DNA of 64,000 nt, from assembly GCA_030704615.1 (NCBI GenBank), contig CM060732.1, positions 36,995,053 through 37,059,052 of the forward strand, written 5' to 3'. A program made the translations under genes and the position numbers. Below the pieces are notes generated by a model that made no database searches, was not told where the DNA came from, and was given only the letters and a program-made list of their open reading frames with translations. The DNA is from Takakia lepidozioides. Taxonomy: Eukaryota > Streptophyta > Takakiopsida > Takakiales > Takakiaceae. Shown here in pieces: positions 34,801 through 41,380 of the stretch. Position 1 is the stretch's first letter. The number at the start of each line of letters is the position of its first letter.

Positions 34801-37800
34801 AGGAACAAATCCAGAAACCACAATTAATGTTCTAGCGATTGTCTAAGGGTGAAGGCCTCGTGTAGGTAGGCTGCCACGCATTTTTGATCCTCATAGTGAA
34901 AGACATCAGTGAGAGTTTGGGTTCCACTGAATAAACAGTGAAATCTCCCACGGATCTCGTAGTATAGAGGGCAGTAGAAGAAGAAGTGTTCTTCAGTTTC
35001 AATTTCCTTGCTACGCCCTATGCAAGCTGGACATAGGCGGTCCTCCCGTTGCAGGTTTTCCCATCTGCCAGTCTCTATCCGTAGGTTGTGGGAACCCACC
35101 CTGAACTGCCCCAATGCCCTCAAGAGGGAAGGAGATAAGGGTGCTGAAAGGTAATTTGGTCTCAAGATTCTATCATCGCGGCCACATTGCTATGCTGGCA
35201 GTTGTAATTGCAAAGTTCCAAAGCTTAGACCACATTGCTTGCTCCCTTCCCACAGTCATGTCTCCTTTACAGCAAACCTGCTCCTGTGGTCCTGCACCTG
35301 ATTACAGAAGAGAGACAAGACTATGAACTGGGGAGTGTATGACCAAATGTGGTGGAGATTGTGAGCGATGTTGGAGTGGGCAGGAATTATCTCTTGCATT
35401 GACAGAGCCTGGACAAAGGCAATGCATTAAACCTATCAGTATATTATCGCTTCTCTTTTGCCCCTCCTTATGGACACAGACAACCCTGGTTAGGTGACAA
35501 TGTGTTCATGGAGTTGTCATAGCTTTGCCACAGCGAATGATGCAGAAAGGAGAAAAACAGATGAAGACGACATTTATTATATCCAAAGGGCTTTTAGACC
35601 AAATTAAAATCTCATTAGTAATTTCTGAAACTTACATACAAAAAGTCTGTGAGTGGGAGGGAACATTACAGCACCAAGTGATGCTGGATTCCACCTGTTA
35701 CCCCTACAAGTTTTGCATCAGTGCATCTGTTGATAAAGGAATGGCAATGGAGTGCAGCACCTGGAGGACCGCATGAGACTTGAGGGTGAAGTATTGGCTG
35801 TACGTCAGAAAATGGAAGCTATGAGTGTGCATGCTAGAGAGGTATGACTTCTGCTATTCTGGAACACAAAACTGCGTGTGTATGAGAGAGAGAGGGAGGC
35901 CCTGCCTGGGTTACAATTTTTTGGCTCGAAAGTTTGTCATTCTCTGGGTGGTTAAATTTGAGCAAACCTGCAACCTGTTAAACCTGTGAAAGCCTACAAC
36001 CTGCAGCCTGTTACTGCATCCCTGGCCTGGGGTTGAAGACAAAGGTACTCACAGTATACCAACACCCGCAGCAATTTGCAATTCAGAAACAAATGTGCAA
36101 CAGTTTTACAGTAATGGACAACTAAATAGTCTATGTCATTGGGTCCGATTTCAGCTAGAAGTAGGGAATCAACAGTTAATTCTCATGGGGTTTACACATG
36201 TACTCTGAATGTAGCTTTGCTGTATTTAGAGGCCCAGGTGCAAGGAGGATGAATGATGTGAATGGTAAGGCCATCCCTCTCTGATGAATATTCCCCCCAC
36301 ATGAACTCTGGTACAGTCTCCTTGTTTCTTCATCCAAAGCAATGGAGAATCAACGATGAAACTGTAGCTGTTCAAGTCGTGTCCACAATCAAAGTGTCTC
36401 TTTCACAGCAGAGTCAGAGATTACATGTGTGTGTCATTCGCAGTCGTGAAATTGGAGCATTGTAGTAATATACTATCAAGGGAGTGTAAGGATCACTGAT
36501 CCATCCTGAGAATTTACTCTCCAAAACCTCAGCATAATTGTGCTCAGCATAGCTGATATGAAACTGGGGTAAGGCTGAAAGCAGAGTGTCTGCTTGTGGA
36601 CACTCCAAGCTCTTCGATAGGTAATGCAAGATTAATTTCTTGCTCCTTGTCCATTGTTTTTTTATTACGGATGCACTGATTGTGAAAGGTTCAAGACTCC
36701 TTTGAGTATTCTAAAAGATGAGCTGAAGGAGAGAGTATCTGGGGATAACACATTACTGGCTCTCACCGAGCCTGACAAGAGAAAGCAGCTTTGAGACTTT
36801 TTGGGCAAATCTGCAGGCTTCTCTGTGAACAGAAGCAAGATTTTTACAGAGGCGTCCCCAATCTATGCAACATGCAATAGAAGCCTTGGGAAGACATCAT
36901 GGATACCCAGCTAGCTCCTCTACAGTGATGAACTCCTGGGCGACCAGTTTGGTGGAGGGCTAAGTGATACAAGTGTTTCAACCTGTGATTTAGCAGATCA
37001 GTTTATGCTGGACCATTGGCTTTCTCAGAATTTCCAACTGAAGCACGTGAAATGTACTTACTCTCTCTAAACAAGCTCAGGAAGCAACACACCACTGCTT
37101 CCAAGGATCCTCTGAAAGTGACAACATCCAGGAAACACAGCATTTCTAATAGCATGGTCACTCCCTCGCTGTCCAAACTCTCTGCCCAAAGTGTTGACAG
37201 CAGAACTTGGCAAGAATCGTGTGGGAGGCGGTCACATGACACAGGAATCAGGGAGGCTTCAAATATCTGGAACCTCCCTACCAGTTGATTGGATGTCCTA
37301 CTTGGGGATCGACTTCTGCAAGGGTTGTTTTTACCAGAATATTGGGAGCTCCTCACCCTGCATGCAACATCACTGGCTACCATCCTGAGATGTAGTAGTC
37401 CAGGGCTCAAAAAGGGGCAAGTACAGTACTCTCTGAAGCGTGCATATATGTAAAGCTGAAACCCAAGAAGCTCTTGTCAGCCAGTTGCAGGAAATGTTGT
37501 CCCCAAGAAGGTCCACAGAGGCAAGTGCCTTCCAATGGAATGGATTAGGCTGGAATCCTTGCTGTTCTGGGGAGCTTCTGTTACTGAAATTCTTGAGCAT
37601 CGCATATTCCTACTGTTGAGAACTCAGTAAAATTTGGCCCTTTTTCTCTGCTATAGCAAATGGGTCACCACAGAGCTTTTTTCATAGAAATGATTGCTAT
37701 CCAATTAGCTGGACTCACTTTCAGGGATGACTTACACTGGCATATCTGGAAGGTAAGATGCTGCGTAGAAAAACAGACGTTCATTGCCAGAAGAATGAAG

Positions 37801-39663
37801 AGGTCCATCTGGTAAGAGTTTTTTGTTTTTGTTTTCCTTAAACATCTGGTACGAGCTTAGCATCGAAACACGATAGTGTGGGTCTGCCTTGACCACTTCT
37901 TTGCCTCAATCTGTTCTGAGGGAGGTGGGCAATCCGGGGTGGGATCCGACAGTCTAAGCATCGAGACGGGGATATGCGAATGACGCAGCGAACCACACAG
38001 AGAGATCCTGTTTGCGTTGAGCATGGTGGACTGGAGACGGACATAAAAGGGTGCTACTTCTGCCTCGCCCCTTAACAGAATTTGTCCGTTAAGAAGATGC
38101 GGCGTATCTGCACGAGACTCTCCAAGTTAGAGAGTCACTTGCATGTAAGCTCTTTGAGCTTCTCATGGAACATTATAAAGTTTCATTCTTCCTTTTTCGA
38201 TAAGGAGCAGATGACCGGTGACAGAAGCATTTTGTGCGTTGTCCTGATTGCTATGTGGTGTAGCTCTCCTCCCTGTGGGCGGGAGGCCGAAGCAGCAGAC
38301 TGAGGTCATGTCTCTAAGGCCGGCCATACAGCACTGTCTATCACCTTTTGTTGGGTCCTGCCTATTTCTTCAGCGAGATGGCCTTGCTTAATTAGTCCGT
38401 GCCTAAAAAGTTTGGTTTTAGCTTTGGCATGTGCTTGAAGAAACCCGCTGCTATTCATGGCATTTGTGCTTTAATTCTACCTTAGCCAAACCTGGAGCAT
38501 TTACGCTGAAAATGTTTGTTGTCGTTGCTTCATCCTCTTACTATATAAGGATTCCCAGCAGCTTGGTGCACCGCCTTGATTAAGGTTGTTGGCTTTTAGA
38601 GGTCGTACTTAGGCCATTTCATTTCCGGCAGTGTACCTATACAGCTGTTGATGTACAGGTGTTTCTTGTTAACACCAGCTCACCCCTCAGGCCTAACCGG
38701 TGAAGAGCGGCGTGTTTATAGATATGACAAAGCTATAGGTAATTCGAATGCAGAAATTGTCTCCTTCTGTTTGGAACAATCTAGTCCGAAAAGAGGAACA
38801 TTTGTAACTGTTAAGCGCAATGTGTGCAGATAAATGCAGAGCATGAGAGACGGAAATTTGAGACCGAGAAGCGAGTCACCGAAGCAGAGAGCGCGATGCT
38901 TCAGTGGATACACCAGCAATTTGCCTCACTCAAATCCTCATTGACCTTACAACACTCTGTTTCAGGCATTGGATAGTATGGTAAACATAACCCACTGACA
39001 AGACATACTTGCCTGTTAAGACGGAAAGAATACAGAGAGTATGTGAAAGAAGGAAAGAAAAGGAATGTGCAATCTCCTCGAAAATTCTAACAGAGCTTAA
39101 CGCAACCTGCCGACCGCTATTTAGACAGCCCAATACTTTTGAGAGATGGGGGCCAAAGCAGCTGGGTGTCTTCTTTTTCTTCTTCCTTGCTGTTTGCAGA
39201 TAAGAGTTCAAAGCCCACATTTGCAGGAGAAAGCTAGGATCCGAAGCAAAATCATGGTGATGAAAATGAGAGGCTGCCTACAGAGAAAAATGATTGATTT
39301 GCAACCAAAAAAATCTGTCAAAACAAAAACGGGTGCTTTCTTTTCACGCCTTAAGCACTTTCGTCTGTACTGATAATCTCACTTGCCACACTGAAAAGCT
39401 GTGCTTTGTCGTCCAGCGAAGTGCAGGGGATTCCAGACGTTGAACCAGCCCCTCCGACTGCACCTCTCTTTCCAATATCAGAACCTCTGCATCGCCCTCC
39501 GCCAGCTCCCTTCCCCAGATGTGAACCCCTGCAGCTTCCTTCCAGAATCCTGGTGCCACCATTGAAATTCACAAGCTTTGTCAAATCCGATGCTGCGGAT
39601 GTGCGCACTGTTGAGGAAGAACTGCTCTCCAGCGAAGAAGAAGACTACAGTCTCAGAGATTAG
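10275..39663 (+). CDS. LRRC45: LRRC45-like leucine-rich repeat / coiled-coil protein, about 29 kb gene span with at least 22 exons
   Basis: Small phase-compatible exons encode RI-type leucine-rich repeats, then a long coiled coil, then a short proline-rich tail. The LRR part carries the family hallmarks SLEWNSLG and LDLRWNEIG followed by LAGNGIP at the expected spacing. In animals LRRC45 is a centrosome linker and basal-body protein. A plant copy would be expected where sperm are flagellated. Exons (by eye): 10275-10337, 10607-10670, 12890-12980, 13221-13308, 13742-13870, 14102-14179, 15472-15570, 17512-17577, 17982-18068, 18692-18763, 19533-19622, 20327-20418, 21277-21348, 31162-31242, 31340-31405, 32985-33029, 33487-33609, 34286-34399, 35758-35841, 38830-38904, 39200-39256, 39427-39663. 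Most joins fit phase; those around 15.5, 18.0, 20.3 and 38.9 kb do not close, so exons are missing or broken. Introns are packed with LINEs. The family call is firm; completeness is not. Confidence 0.78.
10840..11005 (+). repeat. LINE family 1, 3'-end fragments
   Basis: This holds a tail copy with the inverted repeat GGCTCTTTGAGCTTT, the GACGTTATAAAG box and a CATTTCATTTC run. A second degenerate tail (CCGCGGACGTTATAAAGC) sits just upstream at about 10812-10845. They lie in the intron between LRR exons 2 and 3. Confidence 0.75.
11006..11350 (+). mobile_element. LINE family 2, C-terminal fragment
   Basis: The translation LEAEPKTLVMLGSYCW, HTQQVDACVKGFPEDIWKTR and PNWVRRG matches the fragment at 19190-19430 (HTQQIDACVKGFLEDIWKTR). 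Both end with a GGCCACAAGGCTA(C/T)GG sequence about 190 bp before the next unrelated DNA. It belongs to a different LINE family from the abundant one, because it lacks the CCATAAGCTC hairpin tail. Confidence 0.7.
11430..12270 (+). repeat. Two or three degenerate LINE family 1 3' ends in tandem
   Basis: There are repeated copies of the family's C-terminal zinc-knuckle region (ALGTTGKSKVK/EIETEEHF counterpart; TACTATGAGATCC...GGGAGATTCAACTGTCT) at about 11510-11880 and 11905-12200. Tails with CATAAGCTCTTTGAGCTT sit near 12139 and 12209, followed by CATTTCATTTCATTTC. They are 5'-truncated and full of frameshifts. A further diverged piece (GCCTGGTAGCTTACATGCATGAAGC) continues to about 12370. Confidence 0.75.
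12395..12408 (+). repeat. Target-site duplication, left copy, of the SINE
   Basis: TAATTTTCTTGTTG is identical to 12585-12598 on the other side of the SINE. A 14-bp perfect duplication indicates LINE-type (target-primed) integration and a fairly young insertion. Confidence 0.88.
12409..12584 (+). mobile_element. tRNA-derived SINE, 176 bp
   Basis: The head is tRNA-like. The D arm is GCCC-AGTGGTAAT-GGGC (A box), the anticodon arm is perfect (ACCAC-CTCGGAA-GTGGT, CGG in the anticodon place), and a B box reads GGTTCAATCC. A body without coding potential (AAGGTGTCCACCTTCCTAGC, ACCCTTGGGGGTGAAGAGAC) follows. It is flanked by an exact 14-bp direct repeat TAATTTTCTTGTTG at 12395-12408 and 12585-12598, the target-site duplication. 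It sits in the intron before LRR exon 12890. The layout resembles plant Au-type SINEs; I cannot confirm the family by search. Confidence 0.88.
13005..13070 (-). repeat. LINE family 1 tail, minus strand
   Basis: GAAATGAAATGAAATGG followed by TACTTTATAACGTCC and AAGCTCAACGAGCTTATGGG is the reverse complement of the family 3' end. The hairpin loop is AAC/GTT. A GA-rich microsatellite and a short piece of family 2 end (CATAGACCCTGTGCCCAGTT) follow to about 13170. Confidence 0.85.
13449..13520 (-). tRNA. tRNA-like sequence (tRNA pseudogene or SINE head)
   Basis: On the minus strand 72 nt fold as a tRNA. The acceptor strands are GGACGGG and CCCGACC (one mismatch), T8-A9, the D arm is GCTC-AGTGGTA-GAGC, the anticodon arm is CCCCA-CCGGAAT-GGGGG, the variable loop is short and the T arm is CTAGG-TTCAATC-CCTAG. 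Position 33 is C instead of the near-universal T, and pair 31-39 is mismatched. If read literally the anticodon is GGA (serine), yet serine tRNAs have a long variable arm that is absent here. So a functional tRNA is unlikely; a decayed organelle-type tRNA or the head of a SINE fits better. It lies within an LRRC45-like intron. Confidence 0.55.
14102..14179 (+). CDS. LRRC45: LRRC45-like gene, linker exon after the LRRs
   Basis: The exon follows acceptor TTCACTGTAG in phase 1 and encodes DKLLEENHASKLMSIGLQPA then ALDQTP, ending at CCAG|GTTCTC. It is the polar linker expected between the last LRR (IPPSLMSQI) and the coiled coil. The next supported exon is at 15472; one or more short exons in between may be unrecognised. 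Confidence 0.65.
15472..15570 (+). CDS. LRRC45: LRRC45-like coiled-coil exon running directly into a LINE copy
   Basis: After acceptor GTATGGACAG the frame reads SPTATAKEIEVINLERIDSL then QKEIGNLRRELAW, a clear heptad coiled coil. No GT donor follows the last heptad. The frame continues through 30 bp of CT-rich DNA into the reverse-transcriptase C-terminus of a 5'-truncated LINE that begins at 15601, forming a single open frame to 16833. The normal donor must be lost, cryptic, or the CT-rich stretch (ending CTCTCAG) is acting in splicing. Confidence 0.6.
15601..16953 (+). mobile_element. LINE family 1, copy A (5'-truncated, almost intact frame)
   Basis: It begins inside the reverse transcriptase just before the LLYADDVALLAQ catalytic motif and keeps one open frame to the TAA after QSLEH at about 16833. 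The frame includes the C-terminal zinc knuckle (CPACIGRSKEIETEEHFFFY with CPLYYEI). It ends with CATAAGCTCTATGAGCTTTC, GCGGACGTTATAAAGC and CATTTCATTTC. Over about 400 residues it differs from copy C (29.75-30.8 kb) at only about seven positions, so insertion was recent. A second, slightly different tail follows to about 17030. It interrupts the LRRC45-like gene immediately after coiled-coil exon 15472-15570. Confidence 0.92.
16954..17420 (+). repeat. LINE family 1 tail duplicate and diverged fragment
   Basis: A second tail, CCCGTAAGCTCTATGAGCTT then CGGACGTTATAAAGCACC, lies at about 16973-17010. A diverged piece at 17330-17400 (translation FEEFGRRKCLTAYLHELLHL) matches the family's KCLAAYLHEA end. 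Confidence 0.65.
17512..21348 (+). CDS. LRRC45: LRRC45-like coiled-coil exons, first group (6 exons)
   Basis: Six short exons each have AG acceptor and GT donor and amphipathic, heptad-rich sequence: 17512-17577 (VAIKMEFHDLQLQKAATDTQ), 17982-18068 (VELKEENLLRKFVEKETGEL), 18692-18763 (EIPLLQEKMLANENAAAINL), 19533-19622 (AELMDRKDGERRAKESEAEV), 20327-20418 (ERAKSDADYSSSIIRRLESE) and 21277-21348 (VKSVRSKLSMEIRALESARE). Exons of exactly 66, 72, 72 and 90 bp with phase 0 on both sides are typical of coiled-coil genes. The 17982 and 20327 exons have acceptors whose phase does not match the preceding exon, so an exon may be missing before each. Another possible short coil (ELQEQIQRQN, about 19670) lacks a good acceptor. 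Confidence 0.7.
17730..18390 (+). repeat. LINE family 1 short 3' ends flanking a coiled-coil exon
   Basis: A tail with CATTTCATTTCATTTC occurs at about 17785-17805. Another at 18130-18390 holds the GTTTATAGAGTTTCCACTGT...TTCCACTATGAGGATAAAAAATGC block, CATAAGCTCTTTGAGCTTTC and CATTTCATTTC. Exon 17982-18068 of the LRRC45-like gene lies between them. Confidence 0.75.
18880..19440 (+). mobile_element. LINE family 2, C-terminal fragment with zinc knuckle
   Basis: The translation shows DDLKGLPTLGTRLQEAYL, then after a frame change CNCPLCGQSEDSIHFLIHCP, a CCHC knuckle typical of LINE reverse transcriptases, then HTQQIDACVKGFLEDIWKTR. It ends GGCCACAAGGCTACGGCTAA. It is related to the copy at 11006-11350 and distinct from family 1. 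It is intronic, and its frame is broken near 19010. Confidence 0.75.
20640..20850 (-). repeat. Diverged LINE family 1 RT fragment, minus strand
   Basis: The minus-strand translation ALTTSIRLKSAGYKHSWYAR and LFEHNGLSVA matches family 1 (ALTTSMRLKAAGFRNSWYAR and LFQRNGLST). No tail is visible. This is old debris inside an intron. Confidence 0.65.
22195..22431 (+). repeat. LINE family 1 short 3' end
   Basis: It contains the GAAAACTTCTTCTTTTACTGC zinc-knuckle block, ATATAAGCTCTTTGAGCTTT and GACGTTATAAAGTTCC. It abuts the truncated ORF1 of copy B. Confidence 0.75.
22432..26128 (+). mobile_element. LINE family 1, copy B (ORF1-EN-RT, core RT deleted)
   Basis: Domains in order: an ORF1 coiled coil (22441-22650, LLAAKDRDVEKLCEARDKDL), an ORF1 RRM-like block ending RPQLRGHDM (to 23186), an apurinic-type endonuclease from 23360 (IGSWNCNGSLW, FLLETHAYEGKDP, LVGDFNAR), then the RT N-terminal region (to about 24925) and the RT C-terminus with zinc knuckle (24930-26000). 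RT motifs including YADD are missing. KSIIHPLF jumps straight to SKTKIMVFGGQ, a deletion of about 660 bp relative to copy C. Many stops and frameshifts (23186, 23840, 24030, 24510, 25480). It ends in the standard hairpin and CATTTCATTTCATTTC at about 26104-26128. Confidence 0.9.
26454..27470 (+). pseudogene. ORF1 region of LINE copy C
   Basis: The ATG at 26454 gives MMSSKRQRTVGKEADSLS. The frame shifts near 26690 into a stretch with four to five units of SLDKDWEKRMA (33-bp DNA repeats). An extended coil (LLLESLSKELETHRTVTST) and the nucleic-acid-binding-like block around KALNIKVTGKLG follow. Stops at 27119-27121 and 27194-27196 interrupt it. The corresponding region in copy B has KDRDVEKLCEARDKDLENL in place of the perfect repeats. 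The coil probably trimerises, as in other LINE ORF1 proteins (inference). Confidence 0.7.
29258..30897 (+). pseudogene. Reverse transcriptase frame of LINE copy C
   Basis: This uninterrupted frame of about 545 codons contains RT motifs from NYRTIMVSSLLAKLF through LLYADDVALLA, and the thumb/connection region through CPACIGRSKEIE. A 1-bp insertion at about 30821 (CTTCTTTCTTC versus CTTCTTCTTC in copy A) shifts the end into a wrong frame, so the terminal residues after EEHFF are aberrant. Upstream it is separated from the rest of the RT by the TAG at 29185-29187 (FPT*WTK). Confidence 0.85.
31162..35841 (+). CDS. LRRC45: LRRC45-like coiled-coil exons, second group (6 exons)
   Basis: After a 9.8-kb intron holding two LINEs, six exons resume the coiled coil, all phase 0 at both ends: 31162-31242 (ETERHKSVAMTCDARIANRE), 31340-31405 (EAAQQVLNSQIVKLKAEVAA), 32985-33029 (SQLEAKDKELSKGKK), 33487-33609 (RFAASSEDYESQIAQQIKLV), 34286-34399 (MKMQERIKAAEASQRKMEQK) and 35758-35841 (HLEDRMRLEGEVLAVRQKME). 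The lengths 81, 66, 45, 123, 114 and 84 bp are all multiples of three. The intron between the first two is only 97 bp, whereas the others hold LINE ends. The consistent phase makes this block reliable. Confidence 0.78.
31500..31850 (+). repeat. Two LINE family 1 short 3' ends
   Basis: A diverged CTGTGAGATCTGTGGGAAAT start is followed by tails at about 31711 (CGTAAGCTCTTTGAGCTTCC) and 31792 (CATAAGCTCGTTGAGCTTTC), each with CATTTCATTTC. They are intronic. Confidence 0.75.
32093..32313 (+). repeat. LINE family 1 short 3' end, young
   Basis: It starts TTCCACTGTTTATTCAGTGG and keeps the last part of the RT frame (KKCLAAYLHEAFTLRQSLEH, stop). It ends with the hairpin and CATTTCATTTCA. It is nearly identical to the same region of copies A and C. 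Confidence 0.85.
32471..32694 (+). repeat. LINE family 1 short 3' end with doubled tail
   Basis: It starts TTGGCAGCCTACCTACACGA. It holds two successive hairpin tails: AAGCTCTACGAGCTT (32579-32593) with ATGAAGC, then AAGCTCTATGAGCTT (32638-32652) with CATTTCATTTCATTTCA. The doubling suggests nested insertion or tail-on-tail recombination. Confidence 0.82.
33660..34090 (+). repeat. LINE family 1 diverged 3' end
   Basis: Translation CENRLCPACAGNNREIESEE (33730-33790) is the zinc-knuckle region. It ends near 34085 with GATGTTATAAAGTTCCATTTC and repeated CATTT. The hairpin is degenerate here (CATTTGGTCTTTGAGCTTCC). Confidence 0.75.
34716..35180 (-). repeat. LINE family 1, 5'-truncated copy, minus strand
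   Basis: Reverse orientation with an intact last stretch of frame: RPNYLSAPLSPSLLRALGQF, CPACIGRSKEIETEEHFFFY, CVAAYLHEAFTLRQSLEH and stop at 34824-34826. The tail at the low-coordinate end is GAAATGAAATGAAATGAAATGG with GCTCGTAGAGCTTATGGG. High similarity to copies A and C shows a recent insertion. Confidence 0.88.
35842..38829 (+). other. Intron DNA of the LRRC45-like gene, no clear gene
   Basis: No LINE protein similarity is obvious apart from the tail at 38145. A possible coiled-coil exon at about 37454-37510 (AETQEALVSQLQEML) has a weak acceptor and a GT after AGAAG. The rest shows nothing I can support. Confidence 0.45.
38145..38195 (+). repeat. Degenerate LINE family 1 tail
   Basis: GTAAGCTCTTTGAGCTTCTC followed by GGAACATTATAAAGTTTCATTC keeps the hairpin and the TTATAAAG box. 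Old copy in the last large LRRC45-like intron. Confidence 0.6.
38830..39663 (+). CDS. LRRC45: LRRC45-like 3' exons and stop (coil end plus proline-rich tail)
   Basis: Exon 38830-38904 encodes NAEHERRKFETEKRVTEAES and AMLQ but is followed by TGG, so its donor is uncertain. Exon 39200-39256 encodes IRVQSPHLQEKARIRSKIM and ends at ATG|GTGATG. The last exon, chosen as 39427-39663 so that phase 0 is kept, encodes GIPDVEPAPPTAPLFPISEP, then a proline-rich segment, SFVKSDAADVRTVEEELL and an acidic end SSEEEDYSLRD before TAG at 39661-39663. A short proline-containing C-terminus after the coil matches the layout of LRRC45. A further weak coil candidate (AETQEALVSQLQEML) sits at about 37454-37510 in the preceding intron. 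Confidence 0.62.
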
Positions 39664-41380
39664 GGTTTCAGTATTTGAAAATAATACACTAAATAAATAA
39701 GTAAATATTAATAAGAGAACTTGAAATTGGACTCACGGTGAAGGATGTGTTCGGCCGGTCATCTCTAACCGTTAACTTTCCAAATATAGCATCGGAAAGG
39801 CAGTTTACGGGGAATTTGAACCCTCGATGTGCGTGACAATGAAGGCGGGCAGTACAATACAAAACGAAGGCGACCGTTGCGCGCGCAGGTGGCCCGCACC
39901 GCGCGGTGTGCCAGGTCCACGGCGCCTGCGCGGGCGCTGCCACGCGCCGTGGACCCCATTGCAAGAACTCGTGTCCCGACCGCAGGAACCGCGCGGTCGG
40001 ATTTCGTGGGGCCGCGCGGTGAGATATCTGTCCGCGGATGGAGCACCGCCATGAGCCGCGCGGCGGAAACGGCGCGGCTGCGGCCGCATTGATTTCTTTT
40101 GTTTTGCTTTCAATGCGAATAATCCAGTAATAAAAAAGATATGGGAATATGGTTCCGGATATTCTGAAGTGGTTAGGGCTCTGGATGGATGAAATACCAG
40201 GCTCTCGGGCTTACAGAGTCATCCGTGCGGTGTCCTATATGCTTTTATGGTCACTTAAAGTCAATATTCTCATATTATAAGCTTTCAAGGGGCATTAGGG
40301 GGTTCTTAAATAAGCATTAGCAGATTGAATGGATGTAGTACATGGCTTTATTGCCCACTAACTTCTTTATCTGGTCCTTGCTCTGCTATTATTTATACCT
40401 TTCCATTCGCATATAAATTCCTTCGTTAGGAGGCAACTTCACCATTAATTTCTTTCTATTATGTCTTGATGAATTCTGTCAGAGGCTTAACTAGTAGGGT
40501 ATGGGGGGTTCCAATTATTTTTAAAAATTTAAAGTCCTCTGACATGGTTGAGTAATGTGGATGCATCCCATCTCGTTGAACTGTAGGATTGGATGAACTG
40601 TATTCCGTTTTCCATAACTTTTATGTAGGCTTTGCACGAGTAAGACTGGGTTTGAGCCCAGGACCAGGTGCGGGGGAAACCTGGGAGGCATCTAACCGGA
40701 GGGAGGGTGGAGTAACTGCGGTGCGGTTAGCATTCAGAGCGGTCTGACACAGACACACTGACGTTGCTTGTCGTCGCGATCTCTCTCTCGGTTGCTGTGT
40801 TCTCGGTGTTCGTGCGAATGTTCGAGGATTGTCGCTGCAACTTGCCATTGCTGAATCTGCTGATCGCTTTTGCACTGTGCAGTCACATTGCGGTCGCATT
40901 CCTCGTCCTGTGGTCATCGGAACTTTCATTTTTCTTAGCTTGTGGGATCGACATTACCACTGGTTGTTGTCATCGTCTTGTTGGCAGTCACAATCGTGCT
41001 CTCTACAGTTTTCTGATGTCCTCTTTCCTCTTTGATTTTAGAGGTTATTCTCAAGTTTCGGACACATTCTCGAACCGGTTGGTTATCCGATCGTCTGTTT
41101 GGCTACATTTTACATTCTCTTTCTTCTTCTTTTCCTCTGATTCGTCCTCTGATTATTGCCATATTTCTGGTTCTGGACACCAGAACAGCTTCCTTAGTAT
41201 CTTCTTTTCTACTTGCAAGAGCCTTTTCACTCTGTTTCTGTAGTGTTCATGTAGCTGTGATCTCTGGGGAATTGCTACTGGCAAACTCTCAACGCTGAGT
41301 TAATTTTATCCTCGTTTTGTGTCGGCCGCTCCAGACGGACGAGGAATTTGCCGCTGATGCATGGTAGTACTCTTCTTCAC
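39664..41380. other. Intergenic with GC-rich patch, then probable promoter/leader of the kinase gene
   Basis: 39860-40095 is extremely GC- and CpG-rich with repeated CCGCGCGG-type words, unlike the AT-rich flanks. After AT-rich DNA (40100-40620), 40740-41300 is CT-rich with CpG (CGATCTCTCTCTCGGTTGC), as expected for a 5' untranslated leader on the plus strand, with a possible acceptor TTTGATTTTAG near 41041. No coding frame is convincing. Confidence 0.45.

Noticed and set aside
40625-40760. CTGGGTTTGAGCCCAGG as a possible tRNA T arm
   Set aside because: No D arm, anticodon arm or acceptor stem could be placed at the right distance on either strand.
40764-41243. A 159-codon hydrophobic frame resembling a membrane protein
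   Set aside because: Composition follows from a CT-rich (TTC/CTC) leader-like stretch. It has no conserved pattern and lies where a 5' untranslated region is expected.
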